A stretch of 64,000 bases of DNA from Cellvibrionaceae bacterium 1162T.S.0a.05 (GTDB taxonomy: Bacteria; Pseudomonadota; Gammaproteobacteria; Pseudomonadales; Cellvibrionaceae), in the NCBI GenBank assembly GCA_000964245.1, contig LANB01000001.1, forward strand, positions 3,909,501-3,973,500, written 5' to 3'. The notes beneath the pieces are model-generated. The model was not told the DNA's origin and did no database searches. It worked only from the letters and a program-made list of their open reading frames with translations. The position numbers and the translations under genes are program-made. Shown piece by piece: positions 25,728 through 35,868 of this stretch (positions are counted from its first letter, which is position 1; each line of letters begins with the position of its first letter).

Positions 25728-26336
25728 ATGCTCAAACTAACTGCACGTCAACAGCAAATTCTTGACCTGATCAAAACGCATATCGAAGACACTGGCTACC
25801 CGCCAACCCGCGCAGAAATTTCAGAGATTCTCGGTTTTCGCTCTGCCAATGCAGCGGAAGAACACCTCAAGGCGCTTGCTCGCAAAGGCGCAATCGAAAT
25901 TGTTCCCGGTGCCTCCCGCGGTATTCGTTTACCTGAAGCACAATCCGGCATCCCCCTCGTAGGCCGAGTCGCTGCCGGTAACCCCATTCTTGCTGAAGAA
26001 AATATTGAAGATTACGTCGAGCTTCCTCAGGCGTTTTTCTACCCTCAGGCAGATTACTTACTTGCTGTAAAAGGTATGAGTATGAAGGATGCCGGTATCC
26101 TCGACGGTGATTTGCTCGCCGTCCATAAAACGGATCAGGCTCGCAATGGCGATATTGTTGTTGCCCGTATCGAAGATGAAGTCACCGTAAAACGCTTTCG
26201 TAGAGAGCGCAACAACGCGCTTATCCAGTTATGGCCTGAAAACCCGGACTTCGAGGTCATTGAGGTAGATCTCAGGGATGAGAACTTCGCCATCGAAGGC
26301 TTGAGTGTGGGCGTGATACGCCGGGGGGTTCACTAA
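25728..26336 (+). CDS. lexA: SOS repressor LexA
   Basis: 202 residues, full length. The winged helix DNA-binding domain has [24 protein letters not shown]. The self-cleavage site is A83-G84 in GRVAAGNP, with the catalytic dyad S118 ([10 protein letters not shown]) and K155 (EVTVKRF). LexA represses SOS genes and cleaves itself on RecA filaments. Two LexA boxes lie upstream. The start at 25728 has AGGGG at good spacing. The last base of its TAA stop is the first base of the sulA ATG. Confidence 0.98.
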   Translation: MLKLTARQQQILDLIKTHIEDTGYPPTRAEISEILGFRSANAAEEHLKALARKGAIEIVPGASRGIRLPEAQSGIPLVGRVAAGNPILAEENIEDYVELPQAFFYPQADYLLAVKGMSMKDAGILDGDLLAVHKTDQARNGDIVVARIEDEVTVKRFRRERNNALIQLWPENPDFEVIEVDLRDENFAIEGLSVGVIRRGVH

Positions 26337-26797
26337 TGGCCGCTTTACAACAATCTCTTGAATTAACAGCACAAAAACGAATACCAAGTTTTCAAGGCCA
26401 ACGAACAACTGAACACCGTCAGCATAAACAAACCGGGATCACGGAAGTCGTTTTACCAGCAACACCAAACCAGGAATATGCCTTTGTTCTGCCCATGCTC
26501 GCTCATTTAAGTCGGCAAAATCAGGACCGTTGGTTCACATGGATTGCACCCCGAGGCATTAAACGCGAGCATTTGCAAGAGTTTGGCTTTTCTCTGAATA
26601 ATGTCCGTCTCATTCATACTCAAAGTGATGAGCAGACGCTTTGGGTACTATGGGAGGCGCTCGCGCTTGGAAACAGTGCAACAGTGGTTGCGAGCTATGA
26701 AAACCTGAGTAAAGAAGAGTTACGCAACCTGGAAACGGCTGCACACCAAGGACAGTGCCAGGCCCTGTTACTCCGTCATCGACAAGAAAGCTGGTAG
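26336..26797 (+). CDS. sulA: SOS cell division inhibitor SulA
   Basis: 153 residues. The central region VVLPATPNQEYAFVLPMLAHLS, then RWFTWIAPRGIKREHLQEFGF and a LWVLWEALALGNSATVVA segment, matches the SulA fold (a RecA-like core without nucleotide binding). SulA binds FtsZ and blocks division during DNA damage. It is coupled to lexA by a 1-bp TAATG overlap, so it shares the LexA boxes and needs none of its own. The lexA-sulA arrangement is Pseudomonas-like, unlike that of E. coli. It converges on the next gene with a 1-bp gap. Confidence 0.88.
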   Translation: MAALQQSLELTAQKRIPSFQGQRTTEHRQHKQTGITEVVLPATPNQEYAFVLPMLAHLSRQNQDRWFTWIAPRGIKREHLQEFGFSLNNVRLIHTQSDEQTLWVLWEALALGNSATVVASYENLSKEELRNLETAAHQGQCQALLLRHRQESW

Positions 26798-26798
26798 T

Positions 26799-27302
26799 TT
26801 ATTCTTCAGCCGAAATTTCACGATGACGGGCAATCAGGTCTTTTAACTTATTCAAAATAATTAACAGTGTCGCGGTTTCAATTTCCCACCAGTGTGGCAC
26901 AACTTCCTGCACGCGAATAATGAACGCATCCTCAGCCTCGTCGACAGGCTGCTTGCGCTTCTTGATAACTTGACTACTTCGTTCAAGGTCCAGAAAACGA
27001 CGCAACCAACTGCCTTCTGTTTTCAAAAGCGTCATAATTTCCTGGGTTCGAAAATCTTCAGATTCAAGCCCCTTAAATTGCCGTAACCTATCCTCCAGTG
27101 TCTGAAAAATATCGAACTTATGAGTGTCGATGTTTAACTCATCCAGATAAGAAAAAAATGCGAGTGAGCAGGAGTTCAACACTGCGTGTTTGAGGGCGCG
27201 CGCTGGAAAAATACCTGATGCATTTTCCAGCAATTCAATTTGCGATGCTGCAAAAGCCAAATATTGGCTTGTGCGAGAAGTCAAAAGTGACGGATCAGAC
27301 AT
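26799..27302 (-). CDS. conserved helical protein linked to topA (probably DUF6586 family)
   Basis: 167 residues, soluble, mostly helical. Near the N-terminus is TSRTSQYLAFAASQIELLENA and in the middle ALKHAVLNSCSLAFFSYLDEL; the end is a charged amphipathic helix LLIILNKLKDLIARHREISAEE. Proteins of this type lie directly after topA in related genomes; I recall the name DUF6586. It starts 10 bp after the topA stop on the same strand, so the two are cotranscribed. Function unknown; the constant link suggests a role near topoisomerase I. Confidence 0.75.
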   Translation of the reverse strand: MSDPSLLTSRTSQYLAFAASQIELLENASGIFPARALKHAVLNSCSLAFFSYLDELNIDTHKFDIFQTLEDRLRQFKGLESEDFRTQEIMTLLKTEGSWLRRFLDLERSSQVIKKRKQPVDEAEDAFIIRVQEVVPHWWEIETATLLIILNKLKDLIARHREISAEE

Positions 27303-27312
27303 ACTCGCTGAG

Positions 27313-30051
27313 TCAGGAACTTTTCTTTTTCGCGCTGGCTTTGGACTTGGGCGCTTTTTTCGCTGTTGCTTTTTTCTTTGCCGCTTTCTTTTTTGCGGGT
27401 GCTTTCTTTTTGGTTGCTTTTTTACCTTCGCCGCTCACAACCCAGGCACCATTTTGATAAAACGCTTTCCAACCGGTCGCTTTACCCTCCACTTCCGATT
27501 GAACATATTGCTCTTTGGATTTGCGACTAAAGCGAATCACTGTTGGAAGCCCTTGATCGTCTTCCTGGGGGGCACTAAATAAAAAGCTGTATTTCGGGTC
27601 AATTTCGTCTTTGTGTGGAACAATCTCTTTAACCAGGGGCGCACGGGTTTCCCGGTTTTTGGGGAATTGACTGGCAGCGAGAAAAATACCTGATGCGCCG
27701 TCCCGCAGTACATAATGATCTTCCACTTTTTCGCAGGCCAGCTCTGGCATCGGTACCGGGTCCATTTTGGGCGGTGCAGCTTCGCCATTTCGCAGCAATT
27801 TGCGGGTGTTTTTACACTCCTCATTGGAACAGCCAAAGTATTTTCCAAAGCGGCCAGACTTAAGCTGCATATCATTGCCACATTTATCACACTCTATGAC
27901 AGGCCCCTCGTAACCCTTAATTTTGAATACACCCTTTTCAACTTCAAAACCGTCACAATCGGGGTTGCGACCACAAATATGTAGCTTGCGGCTTTCGTCC
28001 AGTAAATAGCTGTCCATCGCAGTGTTACATTTTTTACACCGCCGACGATTTCGCAGCTGCTTGGACTCCGCTTCATCATCCTCATCGACATTCACTGCCT
28101 CATCACCACTCACCAGGTTCATGGTGTTTTTACAACGCTCTTTCGGCGGCAAGGCGTAGCCCGAACACCCCAGAAACACACCTGTGCTGCCAGTGCGAAC
28201 TTGCATGTTGCGTCCACAGTTCCCGCACTCAATGTCAGTGTCCACGGGTTGGTTTCTGCGCATTCCCTTATCAGTGTCTTGCGCTTTTTCAACTTTCTCG
28301 GAAAAATCTTTATAAAATTCGTTTAAAAGCTGAATCCAGTTTTTCTTACCTTCTGCGACAGTGTCGAGCGCTTCTTCCATATTGGCGGTAAACCCATAGT
28401 CCATCAGATCGCTAAAGCTTTCTGACAATCGCTCGGTTACGATATCGCCCATTTTGTTCGCGTAAAAACGGCGATTCTCGACATGGACATAACCGCGATC
28501 CTGAATAGTGGAAATAATCGCGGCATACGTCGAGGGCCGGCCGATACCACGCTTTTCCATTTCTTTCACGAGACTGGCTTCGGTATAACGCGCAGGAGGC
28601 TTGGTGAAGTGTTGCGTCGGCACCAGCTGATGTAAATCAAGTACATCACCCGGTTTCACGTCGGGAAGAATTTTATCTTCATCTTTCTTGGCGACTGAAG
28701 GCATAACTCGCGTAAAACCATCAAAGCGAATCACACGACCGCGAGCGCGTAATTCATAATCGCCAGCGACAACGGTCACCGATGTACTGGTAAATTCTGC
28801 CGGTGTCATTTGACAGGCAACAAATTGCTGCCATATCAGCGTATATAAGCGCTCTGCATCGCGTTCCATACCCACAAGCTGGGTTGGCTTTAAATTCACG
28901 TCTGAAGGGCGTATGGCCTCGTGCGCTTCTTGTGCGCCCTCCTTACTGCTGTAGGTGTTGGGGTTTTCAGGCAGGTATTTTTTGCCGTATTCGTCAAGAA
29001 TAAAATCGCGGCAACTGCCGACGGCTTCCGCACTCAAGTTCGTTGAGTCTGTACGCATATACGTAATGTAGCCCGCTTCGTACAAACGCTGGGCCATCAT
29101 CATGGTTTTCTTCACACCGAAACTCAAACGTGTAGAGGCCGCCTGTTGCAAGGTTGATGTGATAAAAGGCGCGGAGGGGCGACTTTTCGTGGGCTTGTCT
29201 TCACGAGACTCAACCTTGTATTGGCTCTTTTTGAGCTCATTAACCGCCTTGGTTGCTTGCTCTTCATTAACGGGTTTGAAACTTGCGCCCTGATATTTTT
29301 TTACTTCATAGACGGTACGCGCTTTGTCCGCTGTATCGAGGTGGGCGACAACGTCCCAGTATTCTTCCGGAATGAACGCGCGGATTTCCGCTTCCCTTTC
29401 AACAACTAACTTGACGGCAACCGATTGGACCCGCCCGGCAGACAAGCCACGGGCAATTTTTTCCCATAACAATGGCGACAGCATAAAGCCCACAACACGG
29501 TCGAGAAAGCGACGTGCCTGCTGGGCATTCACGCGATCAATATCAAGTTTGCCCGGGTCCTCAAAGGCTTGTTTGATCGCTGATTTAGTAATCTCGTTAA
29601 AAACAACCCTCCGATAACGCGAAGGTTCACCGCCGATGGCTTCGCGCAAGTGCCACGCTATGGCTTCTCCTTCTCTATCAAGGTCCGTCGCCAGGTAGAT
29701 GGCGTCAGCCTTGTCTGCCAGCTGGCGGAGCTCTTCAACCACTTTTTCCTTGGCCGGCAGAATCTCGTAATGGGCTTCCCAATTGTTATTGGGGTCAATA
29801 CCCATGCGTTTCACTAGTTGTTGTTTTGATTTAGCCTGTTTGTGTCGCGCTTTCTCTTCTGGAGACATTTTGCGCGTTAATGCGGCTTGTTTGGCACGTT
29901 CTTTAGGATCGACAGTCGATCGTGCATTGCCGCCTGTGGGCAAGTCACGGATATGACCAACGCTCGACTTAACGATAAATTGACTACCAAGATACTTGTT
30001 AATCGTCTTAGCTTTGGCTGGTGACTCAACAATGACTAGTGACTTCTGCAT
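27313..30051 (-). CDS. topA: DNA topoisomerase I TopA
   Basis: 912 residues from the ATG at 30051 ([20 protein letters not shown]), with AAGGGG just upstream. An upstream extension to 30174 has no family character. The TOPRIM domain has [10 protein letters not shown] and [16 protein letters not shown]; the active tyrosine is Y331 in YITYMRTDS. Three C4 zinc ribbons follow (CGNCGRNM..., CKKCNTAM..., CDKCGNDM...), then a C-terminal ribbon lacking cysteines and a Lys/Ala-rich tail of about 40 residues ([16 protein letters not shown]...). The tail is like histone H1 and probably binds DNA. TopA relaxes negative supercoils. Confidence 0.97.
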   Translation of the reverse strand: MQKSLVIVESPAKAKTINKYLGSQFIVKSSVGHIRDLPTGGNARSTVDPKERAKQAALTRKMSPEEKARHKQAKSKQQLVKRMGIDPNNNWEAHYEILPAKEKVVEELRQLADKADAIYLATDLDREGEAIAWHLREAIGGEPSRYRRVVFNEITKSAIKQAFEDPGKLDIDRVNAQQARRFLDRVVGFMLSPLLWEKIARGLSAGRVQSVAVKLVVEREAEIRAFIPEEYWDVVAHLDTADKARTVYEVKKYQGASFKPVNEEQATKAVNELKKSQYKVESREDKPTKSRPSAPFITSTLQQAASTRLSFGVKKTMMMAQRLYEAGYITYMRTDSTNLSAEAVGSCRDFILDEYGKKYLPENPNTYSSKEGAQEAHEAIRPSDVNLKPTQLVGMERDAERLYTLIWQQFVACQMTPAEFTSTSVTVVAGDYELRARGRVIRFDGFTRVMPSVAKKDEDKILPDVKPGDVLDLHQLVPTQHFTKPPARYTEASLVKEMEKRGIGRPSTYAAIISTIQDRGYVHVENRRFYANKMGDIVTERLSESFSDLMDYGFTANMEEALDTVAEGKKNWIQLLNEFYKDFSEKVEKAQDTDKGMRRNQPVDTDIECGNCGRNMQVRTGSTGVFLGCSGYALPPKERCKNTMNLVSGDEAVNVDEDDEAESKQLRNRRRCKKCNTAMDSYLLDESRKLHICGRNPDCDGFEVEKGVFKIKGYEGPVIECDKCGNDMQLKSGRFGKYFGCSNEECKNTRKLLRNGEAAPPKMDPVPMPELACEKVEDHYVLRDGASGIFLAASQFPKNRETRAPLVKEIVPHKDEIDPKYSFLFSAPQEDDQGLPTVIRFSRKSKEQYVQSEVEGKATGWKAFYQNGAWVVSGEGKKATKKKAPAKKKAAKKKATAKKAPKSKASAKKKSS

Positions 30052-30381
30052 AACCCCTTCTTTTATTGCATATTTTTTGTGCAAGCGCTGCCTGCCAGTA
30101 GGCCGAGGTGCGCATATATAGTGCCTTAGAAACGCTTGGTCAAGCGAAGATTCCCCCAGCGCGACTGACATCACAAGGTATAAGCCCCCTTGAGCACAAA
30201 ATCAAGCACACATTAAGTTTGCATCCTATCCTATTGTTTTTATTAGTTTTTAGCTGGGTTGACACTTATCAAATTCCATGTAAAAAGCTAGCAAATACCG
30301 TAATTCTTCCTAAACTTTAATTCATGCATCTATTTATTTGTGTTTTGACTGATTTCAAGCCTCAAGGGGTAATGCACACCT
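30052..30381. other. intergenic region upstream of topA
   Basis: No gene is seen. A perfect -35 TTGACA at 30259-30264 followed after 16 bp by TAAAAA (30281-30286) could start the plus-strand gene at 30382. The topA promoter on the minus strand was not pinned down. The stretch 30230-30330 is AT-rich. Confidence 0.35.
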
Positions 30382-31116
30382 ATGTCAGCCCTTGATGCCC
30401 TCACCTGGTGTATCGGGCTTGCGCTTCTTTCACTGTTTCTGGTGAGCTATATCAATGATCGCCAGGCCAAACGCCGTTTAGTAAAACGTAAAGTTGAGAA
30501 TATGAAACGGCGTATTGTGGAACTGGAAGAAATTTGTGCGCTGATTGAACCACTGATTGAAAACAACGCGATTATCCATGCCGTTGTTAGCGAGCTCATT
30601 GCTTTAATTGGTCGCACTCGTGACCTTGACCCCGCGAGCCACTACCTGGATACCAATCTCGCCACAGCGGAAGAAAGGTTGCGCAATTTACAACATCCGG
30701 ACGCCCCCATCGGCCTTTGGCGGGTGCTAGGGAGTGATGCTGCTATTGCCCGTGCTCGCTTTGCACTGAATGAATGTGGTCGTATTGTCAGAAAATTGCA
30801 ACAACGCGGGGAAATCAATCCTGCGGAAATGGAGCTCTACATCAATGAATTGGCCTGGTCACATTTAATGGTTGGTGTAATTACCCTGGTTTCACAAGGG
30901 CACAAAACGGTCAACAATGGCGACGTGCTAAAAGGTTTCGCTTTTTACAAGAATGCCCAACAGGTACTTACGCAATCCAACCACCCCGATGAGCGCAAAC
31001 ACCAATTTATTAAGGAGTTAGGTGAAATATTAAATGGTCAACGCAAGGCCATTTCCCCTTCCCTCATGCCGGAAACGGATTACAACCCCAGCGAGATCAA
31101 GATGCAGCGCGCTTGA
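30382..31116 (+). CDS. membrane-anchored helical protein of unknown function
   Basis: 244 residues. One N-terminal TM helix (LTWCIGLALLSLFLVSYI) is followed by a basic coiled-coil start (DRQAKRRLVKRKVENMKRRIVELEE) and a long helical cytoplasmic domain. The later part, SHLMVGVITLVSQGHKTVNNGDVLKGFAFYKNAQQ, resembles helical TPR-type repeats. No catalytic motif is visible. An AAGGGG precedes the start by about 13 bases. Its last 20 bases overlap the convergent gene 31097-31618. I recall uncharacterised homologues between topA and uup in related genomes. Confidence 0.75.
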   Translation: MSALDALTWCIGLALLSLFLVSYINDRQAKRRLVKRKVENMKRRIVELEEICALIEPLIENNAIIHAVVSELIALIGRTRDLDPASHYLDTNLATAEERLRNLQHPDAPIGLWRVLGSDAAIARARFALNECGRIVRKLQQRGEINPAEMELYINELAWSHLMVGVITLVSQGHKTVNNGDVLKGFAFYKNAQQVLTQSNHPDERKHQFIKELGEILNGQRKAISPSLMPETDYNPSEIKMQRA

Positions 31117-31618
31117 AAATGCCCTGCAAGCCTTGCAAACTGGCGAGAATTTCAGCGCTTATTTCAGCTTCCGGCTTTTGCAGTTTTTCTCTCAAGCAGA
31201 GCGTGCAACCCAGCTTATTGATCTCGATGCCATGAATATTAGGCGGCAGCGTTTTTAGAAAATCCCTGAAAGCATTTTTCCACTCAAGGTCATGAATGAG
31301 CGCGCCCTCGTCTTTTTTCTGCCAATCCCAAAACTCAAAGAAATGAATATCGTGACGATAATTTTTTTTAAACACGCTCAACTGAACACCCTGAAATCTT
31401 TTTAATTGTTCCGTCGGCCACGGCAAACTGTAGCACGCCAGCTCCCCGATAGTATTATCCCAGGGGTGCCTGCTCAGGTGCACGCGACAGCCTGCTTTAA
31501 TGGCGAGGTTTCGTAAGTTTGCCAGTTTGGTTTGCATAGGGCTGGGGCGCATCAGCATGATAGGCCCCACGACCATGGCAAGCGCAAACAATATGATGAG
31601 TAGCGCCATCGCAGTCAT
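31097..31618 (-). CDS. membrane-anchored protein of unknown function, coupled to uup
   Basis: 173 residues. The N-terminal TM helix (MALLIILFALAMVVGPIMLM) is followed by a basic segment PMQTKLANLRNLAIKAGCRV and a mixed domain with conserved-looking aromatics (ELACYSLPWP, HFFEFWDWQKK) and IHGIEINKLGCTLCLRE. The ATG lies in the uup stop (ATGA), so the two are translationally coupled. The first 20 residues look a little like YajC, but nothing else does. Function unknown. Confidence 0.75.
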   Translation of the reverse strand: MTAMALLIILFALAMVVGPIMLMRPSPMQTKLANLRNLAIKAGCRVHLSRHPWDNTIGELACYSLPWPTEQLKRFQGVQLSVFKKNYRHDIHFFEFWDWQKKDEGALIHDLEWKNAFRDFLKTLPPNIHGIEINKLGCTLCLREKLQKPEAEISAEILASLQGLQGIFKRAAS

Positions 31619-33537
31619 GCGATTTTCTCATCAAGTCGTTGCCAGCGCTCATAGGCGGCTTGTAACTCGATATTCAAACTTTCAAATTCCGCCTGTACTT
31701 TTTTCTGATCGTCCAAAGGCTTTTGATAAAAACCTGAAGCGCTCATTTGTGCCTGAATGGCTGCTATGTTCTCCTCAAGATTCTCAATTTTTTCGGGCAA
31801 GGTGTCGTATTCCAATTGTTCCTTGTAACTCAATTTTTTTCGCGGCTTGGGTGAATTGTGAGCGTGTTTGGGAATTTGCGGCTCCGATGCAACAGCCGTT
31901 GGCTCACTGCCCGATGGCACCGATGTTTTTTCTGTCGCTAGACTATCATCGGGCCAGCGTCCGCCCTGCCGCAACCAGTCATCAAACGCACCGACATATT
32001 CCTTTACTTCGCCTTTGCCTTCAAAAGCTATGGTGCTTGTGACTACATTATTCATAAATTCACGATCATGGCTTACCAGCAATAAGGTCCCCTGATAATT
32101 CATCAGGATTTCTTCGAGGAGTTCGAGTGTTTCGAGGTCCAGATCATTGGTGGGTTCATCAAGCACCAGGACATTGGAGGGCTGACAAAAAAGTTTAGCG
32201 AGTAGAATGCGATTGCGCTCCCCACCGGACAAGGTTTTTATCGCCGTGTGCGCGCGTTCACCGGAAAATAAAAAGTCCTGAAGGTAGGACATCACGTGTT
32301 TGCGCTTGCCATCAATTTCGATAAAGTCCTGACCACCTGCAATGTTATCGCGGGCACTTTGATTCAAATCCAGTTGCGCGCGTACCTGATCAAAATAGGC
32401 CACACTGAGGTTGGTTCCCCGTTTTACATTCCCACTTTGCGGCGCCAACTCGCCTAAAATAATTTTTAATAGACTGGTTTTGCCAATGCCATTCGGACCC
32501 AGCAAGCCAATCCGATCGCCGCGAACAATGCGTGTTGAAAAATGTTGAATCAAGGGTTTATTGCCGTATGAAAAACAGATGTTTTCCAGCTCACAAACCA
32601 ACTTCCCGGACTTATCGTCTTCCTCGATTAATAATTTTACTTGTCCAGGGCCCTGCAGCCGCTGGCGACGTTCTTCACGCATCGCTTTCAATGCGCGCAC
32701 ACGACCTTCGTTGCGGGTGCGCCGCGCTTTTATGCCCTGCCGTATCCAGGTTTCTTCCTGCGCAAGTTTTTTATCAAACTCGGCATTTTGTTTTTCTTCC
32801 GCCGCTAATTGTTGTTCACGGAATTTTAAAAACCCGTCATAGCTACCTTGCCAACAACGTAATTTACCGCGGTCCAGTTCTGCTATCCCGTTGGCAACGC
32901 GCCGCAGGAAGGCACGGTCGTGGGTAATAAATACCAGGGCGCCCTGATATTGCTGCAGGAATTCTTCAAGCCAACGAATCGCAGCGAGGTCGAGATGGTT
33001 TGTTGGTTCATCGAGCAGCAAAACATCCGGCTCACACACCAGGGCCTGCGCCAACGCGGCTCGACGACGCCATCCACCCGATAGGTCTCCCATTCGGGAT
33101 TCTGCATTGAGGGTCAAGCGACTCAATACCGTTTGGATACGAGCATTCAAGCGCCAGCCATCTGCACTTTCGATCTCCTGCTGGAGTTGTGCAAGACGGT
33201 CCAGGTTGGGGTTGGCTTCGTGACTGATGCGCTCGTAGGCCTCAAGTTTTTCACCCAGGCTGCCAAGCCCGGCGGCAACAAAATGGTAAACACTTTGTGT
33301 ATCCGCGTCTGGCAGGTCCTGTGCCAGCGAGGCAATTCGCGATCCATCTCGCAGCCAACGTTCACCGGAATCAACTTCGCGCAAGCCCTGTAAGCAGGCT
33401 AATAATGTTGATTTACCGACGCCATTGCGGCCAATCAGACACAAACGCTGGCCTTTTTCGATTTGCATGTCGAGGTGGTCAAAAATGATTTGCTCGCCAT
33501 AGTGCAAGCAGTAGTTTTCCAGTTTAATTAGAGCCAT
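31615..33537 (-). CDS. uup: ABC-F ATPase Uup
   Basis: 640 residues with two ABC cassettes and no membrane part. Cassette 1 has Walker A GRNGVGKST, signature LSGGWRRR and Walker B LLLDEPTNHLD; cassette 2 has GPNGIGKTS, LSGGERNR and LVLDEPTNDLD. The linker between them has the charged coiled coil (EEKQNAEFDKKLAQEETWIR, RRTRNEGRVRALKAMREERR) typical of ABC-F proteins. The C-terminal coiled-coil domain (about 560-640) identifies Uup rather than EttA or YbiT. Uup acts on ribosomes or branched DNA; loss raises transposon excision in E. coli. It is divergent from slt. Confidence 0.95.
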   Translation of the reverse strand: MALIKLENYCLHYGEQIIFDHLDMQIEKGQRLCLIGRNGVGKSTLLACLQGLREVDSGERWLRDGSRIASLAQDLPDADTQSVYHFVAAGLGSLGEKLEAYERISHEANPNLDRLAQLQQEIESADGWRLNARIQTVLSRLTLNAESRMGDLSGGWRRRAALAQALVCEPDVLLLDEPTNHLDLAAIRWLEEFLQQYQGALVFITHDRAFLRRVANGIAELDRGKLRCWQGSYDGFLKFREQQLAAEEKQNAEFDKKLAQEETWIRQGIKARRTRNEGRVRALKAMREERRQRLQGPGQVKLLIEEDDKSGKLVCELENICFSYGNKPLIQHFSTRIVRGDRIGLLGPNGIGKTSLLKIILGELAPQSGNVKRGTNLSVAYFDQVRAQLDLNQSARDNIAGGQDFIEIDGKRKHVMSYLQDFLFSGERAHTAIKTLSGGERNRILLAKLFCQPSNVLVLDEPTNDLDLETLELLEEILMNYQGTLLLVSHDREFMNNVVTSTIAFEGKGEVKEYVGAFDDWLRQGGRWPDDSLATEKTSVPSGSEPTAVASEPQIPKHAHNSPKPRKKLSYKEQLEYDTLPEKIENLEENIAAIQAQMSASGFYQKPLDDQKKVQAEFESLNIELQAAYERWQRLDEKIA

Positions 33538-33691
33538 GTTTATTTTTCATTCAAATTCGTCGCTTTTTATCCTGCAATCAATCACATTCGGCAGAAAATT
33601 GCAGATTTTCCCGCCCAGCCTCTGGCGAGCCGCGACTTTTTCATCAACAATAGTGTCACACGTTTCCGGAGCAGCCTAAAAAAGCAAACTT

Positions 33692-35683
33692 ATGCAGTAC
33701 CCGAAGATGTTACGCCCGCTTATCAGTGCACTTGGCCTATTGAGTTTGTCCCAGGTCTGGGCACTTACCCCTTCCGAAAAGCTTGATGCAGACAAGTCGT
33801 CTGAGAAACCCACCAATCTGGAAGCTCGTCATATTCGTCTGGCTGAACAACGGGTTCACTATGAACTGGCCAAGTCAGCTCTGGAGAAAAAGGACTGGCA
33901 GGAATTCGGGCGGCATTATGACAGGCTTGGGGATTACCCGCTGCTCCCTTATCTCGATTACAGTAAATTAAAATCAGATTTTTCCACCCTCGATTTTGCC
34001 GCTTACGATTCGTTTTTAGCCGCGAACCAGGACAGCTTCCTGGAATTGCGCTTTCGTCAACATCTGCTTTACCACCTTGGTTTACGTCAAGATTGGCAAG
34101 CCTTCGACCGCTACTACCGCGACGATATAGCCTCGGTGGAATTGCAATGCTTCCATCTGCGTTCCCGTTTGGCACAGGGGGATTCAAGCGCCTTCGATGC
34201 CGTACCGCAAATCTGGATCTCAAGTAAATCCTTACCCAAGGTCTGCGATCCCCTCTTTGACCGTTGGAAGGCGACCGGAGGCCTCAGCCCGGAGGTCGCC
34301 TGGCAGCGCTTTAACCTCGCCCTGAACAAAGGCAATACCAGCCTCGCACGCTATGTCCGGTCCGCGATGGACTCACACCACGCGAGTTACGCCGAGCTTA
34401 TGCTGGAGCTAAGGGGCTATCCTTCTCGTATTCGCAAGCGCACGCGCTTTCAGGAGCAAAGCGCAGAAATGCAGCAGGTGATTGCCTACGGTGTTCGACG
34501 TTACGCCCGCTTTAACCCCCGGGACGCGCTAAAACAATGGGAAATCTATGAGGCACAGCAACTGTTTCCCGAAGCGCTCAGCACCGATGTCAAAATGGAA
34601 CTCGCCAAGCGCCTTACCCGCAAGGATTTTCACGCAGAAGCTGAAACCCTGATCAAAGGCAGTGAGCATATTCAGAAAAGTGCCTTGATCGAACAACAAA
34701 TTCGTAGCGCTCTAGAAGCCGAGAACTGGCCCAAGGTTCTGGACTGGCTGGACACTCTGGAAGACGACAAGCAAGCCAGCGACCGCTGGTTATATTGGCG
34801 TGCACGCGCGCAAGCTGAACTCGGCATTCTGGCTGGGCCTTTTGGGCATTTTGTAGACATCTATGCGCATCTTGCGCAAAAGCGCAGCTTTTATGGGTTT
34901 TTAGCTGCAGACAAGTTGGGAACGGAATACGCCTTCCAGATTTCCGATGAAAATGTGCAGCCCGATACCCTTGTCAGGGTCGCCAATCTGCCCGCTATGC
35001 GACGAGCCCGTGAACTCTGGCTCACAGGAGCAACACGGGAAGCGCAAGCCGAATGGGCCTTTGCGACCCGCTCAATGGACCGTGTAGACCTGCTTGCTGC
35101 GGGCTCACTCGCACGCACATGGGGTTGGTATAACGGTGGCATCAACGCGATGATCAGCGGCAACCACTGGGATCAAATTGATCTGCGCTTTCCTCTCGCC
35201 TACAAGGAACAAGTCGAACGCGCGGCCCAGGAAAATCAACTGGAGCCACAAATGGTTTACGCCATTGCCCGTCAGGAAAGTGCCTTTTCAGAAACCGCCC
35301 GCTCTTCTGCAGGTGCCATGGGCTTGATGCAATTGATGCCCGGAACGGCACGACAAACCGCTAAAAAAGCCGGAGTCAAACACCGTAAAACAGATTTGTA
35401 CAAGGCGGAACATAACCTGCATTTGGGCAGCCACTACTTCAACCAACTTCTCCAACGTTACGAGGGCAATCGTATCCTTGCCGCTGCGGCATACAACGCC
35501 GGGCCCCACCGTGTGAATCGCTGGCTAAAAGAACGCGGTGATATTTCCTTCGATGTCTGGATCGAGACCATTCCCTTTAGTGAAACCCGAGGCTACGTCC
35601 AGAATGTCTTGTCCTTCTCGGTCATTTACGCGTACCGCATGGGCAAACAAGGTACTCTAGTCATGGAACACGAAGCGAGATAG
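33692..35683 (+). CDS. slt: soluble lytic murein transglycosylase Slt
   Basis: 663 residues. A signal peptide (MLRPLISALGLLSLSQVWA) directs it to the periplasm. A long alpha-superhelical ring (about 40-480) precedes the lysozyme-like catalytic domain with E529 in YAIARQESAF, then AGAMGLMQLMPGTA and AAAYNAGPHRVNRWL, and a Tyr near the end (SFSVIYAYRMG). It cleaves peptidoglycan glycan strands to 1,6-anhydro products, the substrates recycled by NagZ encoded in this window. Synteny with uup resembles that in Pseudomonas as I recall it. Confidence 0.96.
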   Translation: MQYPKMLRPLISALGLLSLSQVWALTPSEKLDADKSSEKPTNLEARHIRLAEQRVHYELAKSALEKKDWQEFGRHYDRLGDYPLLPYLDYSKLKSDFSTLDFAAYDSFLAANQDSFLELRFRQHLLYHLGLRQDWQAFDRYYRDDIASVELQCFHLRSRLAQGDSSAFDAVPQIWISSKSLPKVCDPLFDRWKATGGLSPEVAWQRFNLALNKGNTSLARYVRSAMDSHHASYAELMLELRGYPSRIRKRTRFQEQSAEMQQVIAYGVRRYARFNPRDALKQWEIYEAQQLFPEALSTDVKMELAKRLTRKDFHAEAETLIKGSEHIQKSALIEQQIRSALEAENWPKVLDWLDTLEDDKQASDRWLYWRARAQAELGILAGPFGHFVDIYAHLAQKRSFYGFLAADKLGTEYAFQISDENVQPDTLVRVANLPAMRRARELWLTGATREAQAEWAFATRSMDRVDLLAAGSLARTWGWYNGGINAMISGNHWDQIDLRFPLAYKEQVERAAQENQLEPQMVYAIARQESAFSETARSSAGAMGLMQLMPGTARQTAKKAGVKHRKTDLYKAEHNLHLGSHYFNQLLQRYEGNRILAAAAYNAGPHRVNRWLKERGDISFDVWIETIPFSETRGYVQNVLSFSVIYAYRMGKQGTLVMEHEAR

Positions 35684-35868
35684 CCGGGGTTTACGCAATT
35701 CCGTGCGCGCGCTTTACATTGAACACGGATACGCCCTCATCACACGTAAAACCATGCCCTGAACAGGCGAAAAACAAATTCCGCAAAAACCGAGCAAACT
35801 CGCCGAATTCCTCTATGCTAATCAAGTCCAGCTAATTAACCCGCTATTGTATTGGAGTTTCAAACGGG

